The translations under genes and the position numbers were made by a program. A DNA stretch of 64,000 nt from Manis javanica (lineage: Eukaryota; Chordata; Mammalia; Pholidota; Manidae): the NCBI RefSeq assembly GCF_040802235.1, contig NC_133157.1, forward strand, positions 29,343,501 through 29,407,500. Direction: 5' to 3'. Shown in pieces: positions 1-10,160 of this stretch. The notes below the pieces were generated by a model that searched no databases, was not told the DNA's origin, and worked only from the letters and a program-made list of their open reading frames with translations. How positions within the stretch are numbered: the stretch's first letter is position 1; every line of letters starts with the position of its first letter.

Positions 1-22
1 TTCCCTTTATTTTGTTCTTCAG

Positions 23-616
23 ATCCAAAGGCCAGGAATTGGAGTGATTGGCGTGAGCAAAGGTGCAGAGATCGGGCTGGCCATGGCCTGCTTCTTAAAG
101 CAGGTGGTAGCCACCATCTGCATCAATGGGACCACTGCCATCTTTCAATTTCCACTCAAGTATAAGGATATGGTTATAAGGCCCATCTGCTCATTTATAG
201 AACGCATACAGATGAATGCCTTGGGGCTTGTGCGGTTCCTCCACCTTGCCGGGGACCCCCAGGATGAGCAGAATCAGCAGAGTGTGCTTCCTCTTGAAAA
301 GGCCCAGGGTCCGATCCTCTTCATAGTAGGAGAGAATGACGAATGCATCAAAAGTAGAGAATATGCTGAGCAGGCCCTTCACCGGCTGAGGAGCCACGGG
401 AGAAACAATGGAAGGATGCTGGCATATCCTGGGGCAGGCCACCTCATAGAGCCACCCTTTGGGCCCCTGTGCTATGCTTCCCGAAACTACAACACTCCCT
501 GGCCCGTTGTCTGGGGAGGGGACCCTCCTGCTCACTCGGCAGCGCAGGAGCACTCCTGGGAGGAGATCCAGAAATTCTTCAGGCAACACCTTGTTCAGAC
601 CAGGAGCAAACTCTGA
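23..616 (+). CDS. Terminal coding exon of a BAAT/ACNAT-family acyl-CoA N-acyltransferase/thioesterase
   Basis: This family moves or hydrolyses acyl groups from acyl-CoA: BAAT conjugates bile acids to glycine or taurine, ACNAT conjugates fatty acids to taurine, and ACOTs hydrolyse acyl-CoA. The exon follows a pyrimidine-rich tract and CAG at 20-22, opens in phase 0 and encodes 197 residues to TGA at 614-616. It carries most of the alpha/beta-hydrolase domain. The nucleophile elbow is GVSKG with Ser at 56-58, the acid is Asp in GENDE at 338-340, and the base is His in GAGHLIEPP at 440-442. The spacings of 94 and 34 residues fit the family. BAAT uses Cys as nucleophile and ACOTs use Ser, while other stretches (ATICINGT, HGRNN, YPGAGHLIEPP) read closer to BAAT. 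The protein ends in SKL, a canonical PTS1, so peroxisomal location is expected. The Ser plus SKL combination suggests an ACNAT-type paralogue rather than BAAT itself. Upstream exons lie left of the window. Confidence 0.88.
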   Translation: MQRPGIGVIGVSKGAEIGLAMACFLKQVVATICINGTTAIFQFPLKYKDMVIRPICSFIERIQMNALGLVRFLHLAGDPQDEQNQQSVLPLEKAQGPILFIVGENDECIKSREYAEQALHRLRSHGRNNGRMLAYPGAGHLIEPPFGPLCYASRNYNTPWPVVWGGDPPAHSAAQEHSWEEIQKFFRQHLVQTRSKL

Positions 617-723
617 GCAAGGGCTAAGGCTGGGGACGGGGAGAGGAGGCACCAAAGTGACAATAAGGCAGGAGGGTGTTTAGATTCACAATCATCTTGA
701 TCAACTGGAAGGAAATTGGATAA

Positions 724-729
724 AATAAA
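724..729 (+). promoter_or_regulatory. AATAAA polyadenylation signal of the acyltransferase gene
   Basis: A canonical AATAAA lies 108 bp after the stop codon of the BAAT/ACNAT-like exon, which would give a short 3' UTR. No other AATAAA on this strand lies between the stop codon and this site. Confidence 0.6.
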
Positions 730-1399
730 GGGACCAGAACACAGATCATCTTAAGTATTTCTGACACATTTATATGTGCTTTGCATTTTTTGTAAATCGA
801 ATCTTAGTTTATATGCATGAGTATAGGATACATCGCTATTTCAAAACTGTGATACTCTTGCAAATTAAATAATCTTTTGTACCCCTATTAGGGATTATCT
901 TGGATCCAGGAATTGCCAATCTAGATAAACTCTCTGGAACTTTACTTGTGGAAATGTGTTTTCCGCTTAAAATATTTTGAGTTGAGTTTCTGATATTTGA
1001 TATGAAAAGTTTTAATACCCCCATCAAATGTAACGCTTGCTCTAGATTTCCAGTAGAAATCTATGGATTTTTCTGAGAATAGTTTTTTACTCCTAAAATG
1101 TATTTCTTCTTTACAATTTTAATCAGGAATGGAATTGAATATAGTCATGTGTCATTGTAGCATTTATTGAAATTTAATTAATATATTTAAAACAATTAGA
1201 GTAATACTTGGCATGTAACAATTACTATAACAGGGTTAGTTATTATTTTTATAACGATTTCTTCTTTTAATCTGTTAGGTGAATTGCATATATTATGGAC
1301 AAATTTTGCTTATTCATCTCATTTTAATAGGTAAATTTCTCACACTGACTAATTCCAGTTTTAAAATTTCTTTTGGAGCCAACCAGGCCATTTACATTT
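730..1399. other. AT-rich intergenic stretch, nothing recognised
   Basis: This is AT-rich sequence downstream of the acyltransferase poly(A) signal. The only open frame (836-1027, minus) shows no family resemblance. I recognise no repeat family here. Confidence 0.5.
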
Positions 1400-2365
1400 T
1401 CTCAGAATTTCACACATATTTTCTAGAACACATAAAAAATGGGCAGAGGGCCTGAATAGACTTTTATCAAAAGAAGACATTCACTTAGCCAATAGGCACA
1501 TGAAAATATCCTTCACAGCACTAGTCATCAGGGAAATGCAAATCAAAACAAAGAGATATCGCTTCACACCAGTCAGCATGGCTACTGCCCAAAAGACAAG
1601 AAATACTCGTTGGCAAGGATGCGGAGAAAAGGGAACCTTCCTACTTGCAGGCAGGAGGGTGGTAGGTAGAAGGCATGTAAATTCATGCAGCCACTGTGGA
1701 AAACAATATGGAGGTTCCTCAAAAAACTAAAAATAGAAATAGCACATGACTCGGCAATTCCACTTCTGGAAACTTATCCACAGAAAACAAAATCACTAAT
1801 TCAAGAAGATATATGCTCTCCTATGTTCACTGCAGCATTATTTACCATAACAAAGATATGGAAGCAACCAAAGTGTCTATCAACAGATGAATGGATAAAG
1901 AAGATGTAATTCATAAGCACAATGGAATATTACTGAGCCAAAGAAAAAGAAGGAAACCTTGCCATTCATGACAACATGGATTGCCTTAGAGTGTATCATG
2001 CCAAGTGAAACAAGCCAGGCAGAGAAGACAAATACCATATATATGATCTTACTTCTATGTGGAGGCTAAAAAATAAATATGGACAACAGACTGTTGGTTA
2101 CCATAGGGAGGGGGCTGGGGGATGAGTGAAACACATGAAGGGGATAAAAAGGTACAAACTGCAAATTGCAAAATAAGTTAGTCATAGGACTGGAAGTACA
2201 ACATAGAGAATATAATCAATAATATTGTAATATCTTAATATGGTAAGAGAAGTACCCTTTTGTGGCAAGCATCTAGTGATATATATAATTTTCAAGCCAT
2301 GAGAGTATACATTGAAACTAATATTGTATATTAACTTTATTCCAATAAAGAATGATAACAAGAAA
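1400..2365 (+). mobile_element. Old LINE-1 3' fragment (ORF2 C-terminal end and 3' UTR)
   Basis: The segment reads as the last part of LINE-1 ORF2, degraded, followed by 3' UTR. Recognisable stretches are the CACATGAAAATATCCTTCAC block, the GCCACTGTGGAAAACA block, the AACAGATGAATGGATAAAGAAGATG block and the GTTGGTTACCATAGGGAGG 3' UTR motif. It ends near an AATAAAGAATGATAAC tail. Stops and frameshifts interrupt it (open pieces at 1500-1730 and 1685-1909). It is 5' truncated and clearly older than the copies at 3.7, 20.7 and 60.5 kb. Confidence 0.8.
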
Positions 2366-2539
2366 AGCAAGCAAGAAAACTGAGCTATTGAAAGGCCTTT
2401 CTAGAAATGAGATGGAGACCTCTTTGCTACCCCTGTGATTTACATATACAATGGAGGATTTTCTTAACATAGTTTAGGTAAATTTGTTAACATTTTTCAG
2501 ACTAAACAGCAAAACAAAAAGAGACTTAAGAGTCTTATC

Positions 2540-2880
2540 AACCAAATGCTATGAGTGGGCCTGGTTTGAACAAAGTGTAAAAAGACATTTTTGGGACAAT
2601 TAGAGAAATATGAACATGGACTGGATATTAAATGATGTTAAGAAATTATTATGTTGTAAGGTGTCTAATGGTGTTGTGGTTATGCAAACAAGTCACTTTT
2701 AGAGATACGTATTGACATAAAGGTAAAGGGTTGCAGTATCTGGGAATTGTTTTAAAATACTACAGGAATACAGCAAAGTGTGAACAATTATTACATGTAG
2801 ATGATCGATACAGTGAGGTTTGTTATATTTTCTCTTATGTGTGCTTGCAATTTTTCATAACAGAAGTTAAAAAATAAAAG
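2540..2880 (+). mobile_element. Ancient LINE-1 (L1M-type) 3' end
   Basis: Blocks such as GGACAATTAGAGAAATATGA, GGACTGGATATTAAATGATG and GTGTCTAATGGTGTTGTGGT, ending in TTTTCATAACAGAAGTTAAAAAATAAAA, match the 3' untranslated end of old mammalian LINE-1 subfamilies as I remember them. The exact subfamily was not resolved. The element is truncated and diverged. Confidence 0.6.
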
Positions 2881-3179
2881 ATGCAATCAATGTATCTACC
2901 TTTCTGCCCCCAAAGTCAAAAACTTTAGCATACACACATTTTTCTCCATTACACCCCCATTTATTTCAGATTACTGATTTTTTTCAATCAATAGTTACTT
3001 AATGTAACTAAGCTTCACTGGTTCCTTTGCTCCTGTTTCTTACAACCTGTCTTTTTTAGATTTTTCTTTTTTTTTTGGCCATTTTCCAAAGTACAAACCC
3101 AAGTAATTATTTTAAAAGATTCACATTCATATTAATCTTTGCTCACTTTTCAACTGTAATTTTTATGTATCTAAAATAT

Positions 3180-3689
3180 GTGAACAGACTTTGATCTTTT
3201 TATTTTGGCATCCATTGTTGTCAATGAGAAGTCTGATGCTTATTACTTTGTGGGATTTTTTTTTCTCCTTCCCTGAAAGCTTTTTACAATTTTCTCTTTG
3301 TTCTTCATGTTCTGGCACATTATCAAGATATAACTAAAGGTAGGTGTATTATTGCTATCTTAATTTATTTTACTTTGCACTATATATGGGCCATATCAAA
3401 CTAAAACCAGAGCTATTTTCAGCTTTAGGACATTTGCTTCTATTAATAAACTGAGCACTTCATCCTTTTCATTATTTCTGTTCTCTCCTCTGGAACTCCT
3501 ACTATGAGGACTTTGGAGCTTCTGGGTGTATCCTCTGTGAATGTTAAATTTTTCTCATCCTTTTTTTAAATACTTTCCCCCATGCATTCTTAAAGAACTT
3601 CACAGTTTAATTACTCAACATGCTAATTTGTGCCTTGGCTCTGTCCAAACGGTTAGTTAGCTCATCTTTTGGGTATTATAATTGTTTTT
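3180..3689 (-). mobile_element. Old LINE-1/HAL1-like ORF1-region fragment, left half
   Basis: Read on the minus strand, this resembles the ORF1 region of old LINE-1 or HAL1 elements. On the plus strand the antisense motif TCTCCTCTGGAACTCCTACTATGAGGA is typical. It stops where the nearly full-length LINE-1 begins, and similar sequence resumes right of that insertion near 9825 (TTTTTAATTCCCATGACCTC). The two halves therefore look like one old element split by the younger one. Confidence 0.5.
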
Positions 3690-4027
3690 TAAGCATTTGT
3701 TTGTTATCATTAATCTACAATTACATGAAGAACATTATGTTTACTAGGCTCCCCCCTTCACCAAGTCCCCCCCCACCCCATTACAGTAACTGTCCATCAG
3801 CATAGTAAGATGCTGTAGAATCACTACTTGTCTTCACTGTGTTGCACAGCCCTCCCCATGACCCCCACCTACATTATACATGCTAATCATAATACCCCCT
3901 TTCTTTTTCCCTGCCCTTATCCCTCCCTTCCCACCCACCCTCCCTAGTCCCTTTCCCTTAGGTAACTGTTAGTCCATTCTTGGGTTCTGTGATTCTGCTG
4001 CTGTTTCTTTCCTTCATTTTTTTTTTC

Positions 4028-7000
4028 TTATACTCCACATATGAGTGAAATCATTTGGTATTTGTCTTTCTCTGCCTGGCTTATTTCACTGAGCATAATA
4101 CCCTCTAGCTCCATCCATATTGTTGCAAATGGTAGGATTTGTTTTCTTCTTATGGCTGAACAATATTCCATTGTGTACATGTACCACATCTTCTTTATCC
4201 ATTCATCTTCTGATGGACACTTAGGTTGCTTCCATTTCATGGCCATTGTAAATAGTGCTGCGATAAACATAGGGGTGCATCTGTCTTTTTCAAACTGGGC
4301 TGCTGTATTAGGGTAAATTCCTAGAAGTAGAATTCCTGGGTCTAATGGTATGTCTATTTTGAGGTTTTTGAGGAACCTCCATATTGCTTTCCACAATGGT
4401 TGAACTAATTTACATTCCCACCAGCAATGTAGGAGGCTTCCCTTTCTCCACAACCTCGCTGACATTTGTTGTTGTTTATCTTTTGGATGGTAGTGATCCT
4501 TAGTGGTGTGAGGTGATATCTCATTGGGGTTTTTATTTGCATTTCTCTAATGACTAGTGATGTGGAGCATCTTTTCATGTGTCTGTTGGCCATCTGAATT
4601 TCTTCCTTGGAGAAGTGTCTGTTCAGCTCCTCTGCCCATTTTTTAATTGGATTATTTGCTTTTTGTTTGTTGAGGTGCATGAGCTCTTTGTATATTTTGG
4701 ATGTCAACCCTTTATCGGATCTGTCATTTATGAATATATTCTCCCATACTGTAGGGTACCTTTTTGTTCTATTGATGGTGTCCTTTGCTGTACAGAAGTT
4801 TTTCAGCTTGATATAGTCCCACTTGTTCATTTTTTCTTTTGTTTCCCTTGCCCGGGGAGATATGTTCATGAAGAAGTCACTCATGTTTATGTCCAAGAGA
4901 TTTTTGAATATGTTTATTTCTAAGAGTTTTATGGTTTCATGACTTACATTCAGGTCTTTGATCCATTTCGAATTTACTTTTGTGTATGGGGTTAGACAGT
5001 GATCCAGTTTCATTCTTTTACATGTAGCTGTCTAATTTTTCCAGTATCATCTGTTGAAGAGACTGTCATTTTCCCATTGTATGTCCATGGCTCCTTTATC
5101 AGATATTAACTGACCATATATTTTTGGGTTAATGTCTGGAGTCTCTGTTCTGTTTCACTGGTCTGTGGCTCTGTTCTCTTGTGCCAGTACCAAATTGTCT
5201 TGATTACTGTGGCTTTGTAGTAGAGCTTAAAGTTGGGGAGTGAGATCCCCCCCACTTTATTCTTCCTTCTCAGGATTGCTTTGGCTATTTGGTGTCTTTG
5301 GTGTTTCCATATGAACTATTTGTTCCAGTTCGTTGAAGAATGTTGTTGGTAATTTGATAGGGATTGCATCAAATCTGTATATTGCTTTGGGCAGGATGAA
5401 CATTTTGATGATATTAATTCTTCCTAGCCAAGAGCATGGGATGAGTTTCCATTTGCTAGTGTCCTCTTTAATTTCTCTTAAGAGTGTCTTATAGTTTTCA
5501 GGGTATAGGTCTTTCACTTGCTTGGTTAGGATTATTCCTAGGTATTTTATTCTTTTTGATGCTATTGTGAATGGAATTGTTTTCCTGATTTCTCTTTCTA
5601 TTAGTTCATTGTTAGTGTATAGGAGAGCCACAGATTTCTGTGTGTTAATTTTGTATCCTGAAACTTTGCTGTATTCTGATATCAGTTCTAGTAGTTTTGG
5701 GTTTTTTATGTACAGTATCATGTCATCTGCAAATAGTGACAGTTTAACTTCTTCTTTACAAATTTGGATTGGTTGTATTTCTTTGTTTTGTCTAATTGCC
5801 ATCGGTAGGACCTCCAGTTCTATGTTCAGTAACAGTGGGGATAGTGGGCATCCCTGTCTTATTCCCGATCTCAGAGGAAAAGCTCTCAGCTTCTCGCTGT
5901 TCAGTATGATGTTGGCTGTGGGCTTATCATATATGGCCTTTATTATGTTGAGGTATTGCCCTGTATACCCATTATGCTGAGAGTTTTATCATGAATGGAT
6001 GTTGAATTTTGTTGAATGCTTTTTCATCATCTATTGAGATGATCATGTGGTTTTTGTCTTTCTTTTTGTTTATGTGATGGATGATGTTGATGGATTTTCG
6101 AATGGTGTACCATCCTTGCATCCCTGGGATGAATCCCACTTGGTCATGGTGTATGATCCATTTGATGTATTTTTGAATTCAGTTTGCTAGTATTTTGTTG
6201 AGTATTTTTGCATCTATGTTCATCAGGGATACTGGTCTATAATTTTCTCTGTTGGTGGGTCTTTGCCTGGTGTTGTTAGTAGGGTAATATTGGCTTCATA
6301 GAATGAGTTTGGGAGTATTCCCTCCTCTTCTATTTTTTGGAAAACTTTAAGGAGAATGGGTATTATGTCTTCTCTGATGTCTGACAAAATTCTGAGGTAA
6401 ATCCATCTGGCCCAGGGGTTTTGTTCCTGGGTAGTTTTTTTTATTTTCCCTTCGATTTCTTTGCTGGTAATTGGTTTGTTTAGATTTTGTGTTTCTTCCT
6501 TGGTCAGTCTTGGAAGGTTGTATTTTTCTAAGAAGTTGTCCATTTCTTATAGGGTTTCCAGATTGTTAGCATATAGGTTTTCATAGTATTCACTAATAAT
6601 TCTTTGTATTTCTATGGTGTCCATGGTGACTTTTCCTTTCTCATTTCTGATTCTGTTGATGTGTGTTGATTCTCTTTTTCTCTTAATATGTCTGGCTAGA
6701 GGCTTATCTATTTTGTTTATTTTCTCTAAGAACCAGCTCTTGGTTTCATTGATTTTTTTTCTATTGTTTATTTCTTCTCAATTTTATTTATTTCTTCTCT
6801 GATCTTTATTATGTCCCTCCCTCTGCTGACTTTAGGCCTCATTTGTTCTTCTGTTTTCCAATTTCGATAATTGTGACATTAGACAATTCATTTGGGATTG
6901 TTCTTCCTTCTTTAAATATGCCTGGATTGCTATATACTTTCCTCTTAAGACTGCTTTTGCTGCATTCCACAGAAGTTGTGGCTTTGTGTTGTTGTTGTCA

Positions 7001-7826
7001 TTTGTTTCCATATATTGCTTGATCTCTATTTTAATTTGGTCATTGATCCATTCATTATTTAGTAGAATGTTAAGCCTCCATGTGTTTGTGGGCCTTTTTG
7101 CTTTCTTTGTACAATTTAGTTCTAGTTTTATTCCTTTGTGGTCTGAAAAGTTGGTTGGTAGAATTTCAATCTTTTTTAATTTACTGAGGCTCTTTTTGTG
7201 GCCTAGTATGTGGTCTATTCTGGAGAATGTTCATGTGCACTTGAGAAGAATGTGTATTCTGTTGCTTTTGGGTGTAGAGTTCTATAGATGTCTATTAGGT
7301 CCATCTGTTCTAGTGTGTTGTTCAGTGCCTCTGTGTCCTTACTTATTTTCTGTCTGGTGGATCTATCCTTTGGAGTGAGTGGTATGTTGAAGTCTCCTAA
7401 AATGAATGCACTGCATTCTATTTCCTCCTCCTTTAGTTCTGTTAGTATTAGTTTTACATATGCTGGTGCTCCTATGTTGGGTGCATATATATTTATAATA
7501 GTTATATCCTCTTGTTAAACTGAGACCTTTATCATTATGTAATGTCCTTCTTTATTTCTTGTTACTTTCTTTGTTTTGAAGTCTATTTTGTCCGATACTA
7601 GTGCTGCAACACCTGCTTTTTCCTCCCTGTTGTTTGCATGGAATATCTTTTTCTATCCCTTGACTTTTAGTCTGTGCATGTCTTTGGGTTTGAGGTGGGT
7701 CTCTTGTAAGCAGCATATAGATGGGTCTTGCTTTTTTATCCATACTATTATTCTGTGTCTTTTGATTGGTGCATTCAGTCCATTTACATTTAGGGTGATT
7801 ATTGAAAGATATGTACTTATTGCCAT
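4028..7826 (-). pseudogene. LINE-1 ORF2 (endonuclease/reverse transcriptase), frame-broken
   Basis: ORF2 encodes the endonuclease and reverse transcriptase that nick target DNA and copy LINE-1 RNA. The start is recognised at 7826 from an N-terminus reading MAISTYLSIITLNVNGLNAP, the usual start of the endonuclease domain, with the conserved QETHLK motif downstream. The reverse-transcriptase signature FADDMILYI lies at about 5733-5707. The C-terminal [19 protein letters not shown] region lies in the piece ending at the stop at 4028. The span of 3.8 kb would give about 1,266 residues, the usual ORF2 size. The reading frame is divided among at least five open pieces (7653-7826, 6223-6543, 5257-5802, 4405-5013 and 4028-4465), so no intact protein is made. 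Confidence 0.85.
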
Positions 7827-8140
7827 TGCAGGCTTTAGATTCGTGGTTACCAAAAGTTCAAGGTTAGCTTCTTTAGTATCTTACTGCCTAACTTAACTCA
7901 CTTATTGAGCTGTTATATACACTGTCTGGTGATTCTTTATTTTTCTCCCTTCTTATTCCTCTTCCCCCATTCTTTATATGTTTTGTGTTTTATTCTGTGC
8001 TATTTTGTGTTTCCTTTAACTGCTTTTGTGGGTAGTTGATTTTATTTTTTGCCTTTAGTTAGTATTTGGTTGATCTTCTTTCTTTGTTGTGATTTTATTT
8101 TCTCTGGTGACATCTGTTTAGCCTTAGGAGTGCTTCCAAT

Positions 8141-8990
8141 CTAGAACAGTCCCTCTAAAATATCCTGTAGAGGTGATTTGTGGGAGGCAAATTCCCTCAA
8201 CTTTTGCTTGTCTAGAAATTGTTTAATCCCTCCTTCAAATTTAAATGATAATCGTGCTGGATACAGTATTCTTGGTCCAAGGCCCTTCTGTTTCACTGCA
8301 TTAAATATATCATGCCATTCTCTTCTGGCCTGTAAAGTTTCTGTTGAGAAGTCTGATGATAGCCTGATGGATTTTCCTTTGTAGGTGTCCTTTTTCCTCT
8401 CTCTAGCTGCCTTTAAAACTCTGTCCTTGCCCTTGATCTTTGCCATTTTAGTTATTATGTGTCTTGGTGTTGTCCTCTTTGAGTCCCTTGTGTTGGGAGT
8501 TCTGTGTGCTACCGTGGTCTGAGCAACTATTTCCTCCCCCAGTTTGGGGAATTTTTCAGCAATTATTTCTTCAAAGACACTTTCTATCCCTTTTTCTCTC
8601 TCTTCTTCTGGTACCCCTATAATGTGAATATTGTTCCGTTTGGATTGGTCACACAGTTCTTTTAATATTCTTTCATTCCTGGAGATCCTTTTATCTTTCT
8701 CTGCATTAGCTTCTATGCATTCCTGTTCTCTGGTTTCTATTCCATCAATGGCCTCTTGCATCGTATCTATTCTGCTTATAAATCCTTCCAGAGATTGTTT
8801 CATTTCTGTAATCTCCTTCCGGTCTTCATCTTTTAGCTCTTGCATATTTTTCTGCATCTCCGTCAGCATGGTTATGACCTTTATTTTGAATTCTTTTTCA
8901 GGGAAATTGGTTAGGTCTATCTCCCCAGATTCCCTCTCAGTGCTGTTGTCTGGGTTAGTCTGGTCTGCATTAAATTCTTCTGCCTTTTCA
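8141..8990 (-). pseudogene. LINE-1 ORF1 (RNA-binding chaperone), long readable frame
   Basis: ORF1p trimerises through a coiled coil and coats LINE-1 RNA. From a Met codon at 8869 the frame stays open for 242 residues to the stop at 8141. A heptad-rich, Lys/Glu-rich N-terminal part (about residues 1-75) is followed by an RRM-like segment starting at NNIHIIGVPEEE and a C-terminal domain with LGPRILYPARLSF. The same frame remains open upstream of 8869 through HHEKAEEFNADQTN near 8980, but I could not fix an initiating ATG: the obvious ATG at 8990 is in another frame. This is the best-preserved coding part of the element. Whether it is expressed is unknown. Confidence 0.75.
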
Positions 8991-9812
8991 TGGTGATAGA
9001 GGTAGTTGTGTGGATCTGGTGCGTGTGTTGGCTGGGAGAACGTCCCTTCTTGCTGGTTTGTGGCCTTCCTCTACTGGGAGAACAGTGACCCCTAGTGGCT
9101 TGTGCTGGGAAGCTGCACGCAGATGGGGTTTCTAATTCTTGCTTGGCCACTCTGGAAGAATCTCTGCCCTGCTGCTATGGGCATGGCCAGCCTCAAGCTG
9201 CTGCTCCACTATGGCGGAGCAGTGTCGGAGGGGAAATGGGCGAGAGGATGTTTATCTCTGTGAGGGGCTTCTGAGCTGTGCTTCCACCCAGGGGGTTAGG
9301 GTGCCTGGAGTTTCCCGGGACTCCCAGCTGCTGGGCTAAGTGTCCTGGGATGTTTCTGTCCATCTGTGGGGTCCCTGTCCCTTTACGTCCTTCAAAAAGC
9401 AATCACTTTTCTTTTACCCCAGGGCGCTGGCTGCGAGGACCCACTCACAGGTCTTACTGTCCTGTTTCCCTAGTTTCCAGCACCCCACACACGCACTGTG
9501 TCTGTGCTCTGGTGCGGATGGCTAGGGCTGGCTATTTAGCAGTCCTGAGCTCCCTCTCCCTCCCTGCTTTGACTCCTCTCCTCCCACCGGCAGCTGGGGT
9601 GAGGGGCGCTGGGTCCTGCCGGGCTGCGGCTTGTATCTTACCCCCTTCATGAGGTGCTGGGTTCTCGCAGGTGTAGATGTAGCCTGGCTGTTGTCCTGTA
9701 TCTTCTGATCTCTCTTTCAGGGATAGTTGTATTTGTTGTATTTTCAAAAATATATATGGTTTTGGGAGGAGATTTCCGCTGCTCTACTCACGCCACCATC
9801 TTGGCTCCACCC
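8991..9812 (-). promoter_or_regulatory. LINE-1 5' UTR (internal promoter region)
   Basis: This is the GC-rich region between the LINE-1 5' end and ORF1. It opens on the minus strand with a GGAGCCAAGATGGTGGC block, the usual LINE-1 5' start, which in other LINE-1s carries a YY1-type AAGATGG motif. Small open frames here on both strands (for example 9139-9339 and 9278-9652) are incidental to the high GC content. Confidence 0.6.
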
Positions 9813-10160
9813 CTTTGGGTTTTTTTTGATCATTATTTTTAATTCCCATGACCTCTAATCATATTTGTTTCCTTAAAGCCTTTTCTCATTTTTTTCTTCA
9901 GCTTTACTGAGTTTTAATTGACAAATATCATTGTATAAACTTAAGGTGTACAACCTGATGATTTGATATATTTATGTACTGTGGAATGGTTACCACAGAA
10001 AAGTTAGTCAATGCATCCATACCCTCATTTATTTTTTCTTTTGTGATGAGAATATTTAATATCTACTCCCTTAGCAAATTTCAGATATACAGTACAGTAC
10101 TGATAACTGTAGTCACCACGCTGTATAGTATCCTGCTCTCATTGTATAGAGAGATCGATA
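9813..10160 (-). mobile_element. Old LINE fragments: right half of the split element, then L1M-type sequence
   Basis: Positions 9825-9895 continue the old LINE-1/HAL1-like antisense sequence interrupted at 3690. From 9897 the sequence changes to the TTTTAATTGACAAATATCATTGTATAAAC...GGTGTACAACCTGATGATTTGATAT block, followed by a run like GATGAGAATATTTAATATCTACTCCCTTAGCAA. These are common in old LINE-1 untranslated regions. The orientation and subfamily of the second part are not certain. Confidence 0.5.

Larger units (their letters stand above)
3690..9812 (-). mobile_element. Nearly full-length LINE-1, antisense
   Basis: About 6.1 kb in standard LINE-1 order on the minus strand. The 5' end near 9812 reads GGTGGAGCCAAGATGGTGGC. 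It is followed by a GC-rich 5' UTR, ORF1 (about 8.99 to 8.14 kb), a roughly 310-bp inter-ORF spacer, ORF2 (7826 to 4028) and a G-rich 3' UTR ending with a weak A-rich tail near 3690. Only a short 7-8 bp match (ACCCAAA) could be seen as a possible target-site duplication, so the exact ends are uncertain. ORF2 is broken by frameshifts and stops, so the copy is not expected to be autonomous. It is intergenic, between the acyltransferase gene and PLPPR1, and lies inside an older LINE. Confidence 0.9.

Noticed and set aside
3690..3710. A firm target-site duplication for the nearly full-length LINE-1
   Set aside because: Only about 7-8 bp (ACCCAAA) match across the two ends, too little beside A-rich sequence to be convincing.
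9139..9652. Several open frames on the plus strand in GC-rich DNA
   Set aside because: They lie in the 5' UTR of the antisense LINE-1 and reflect its base composition.
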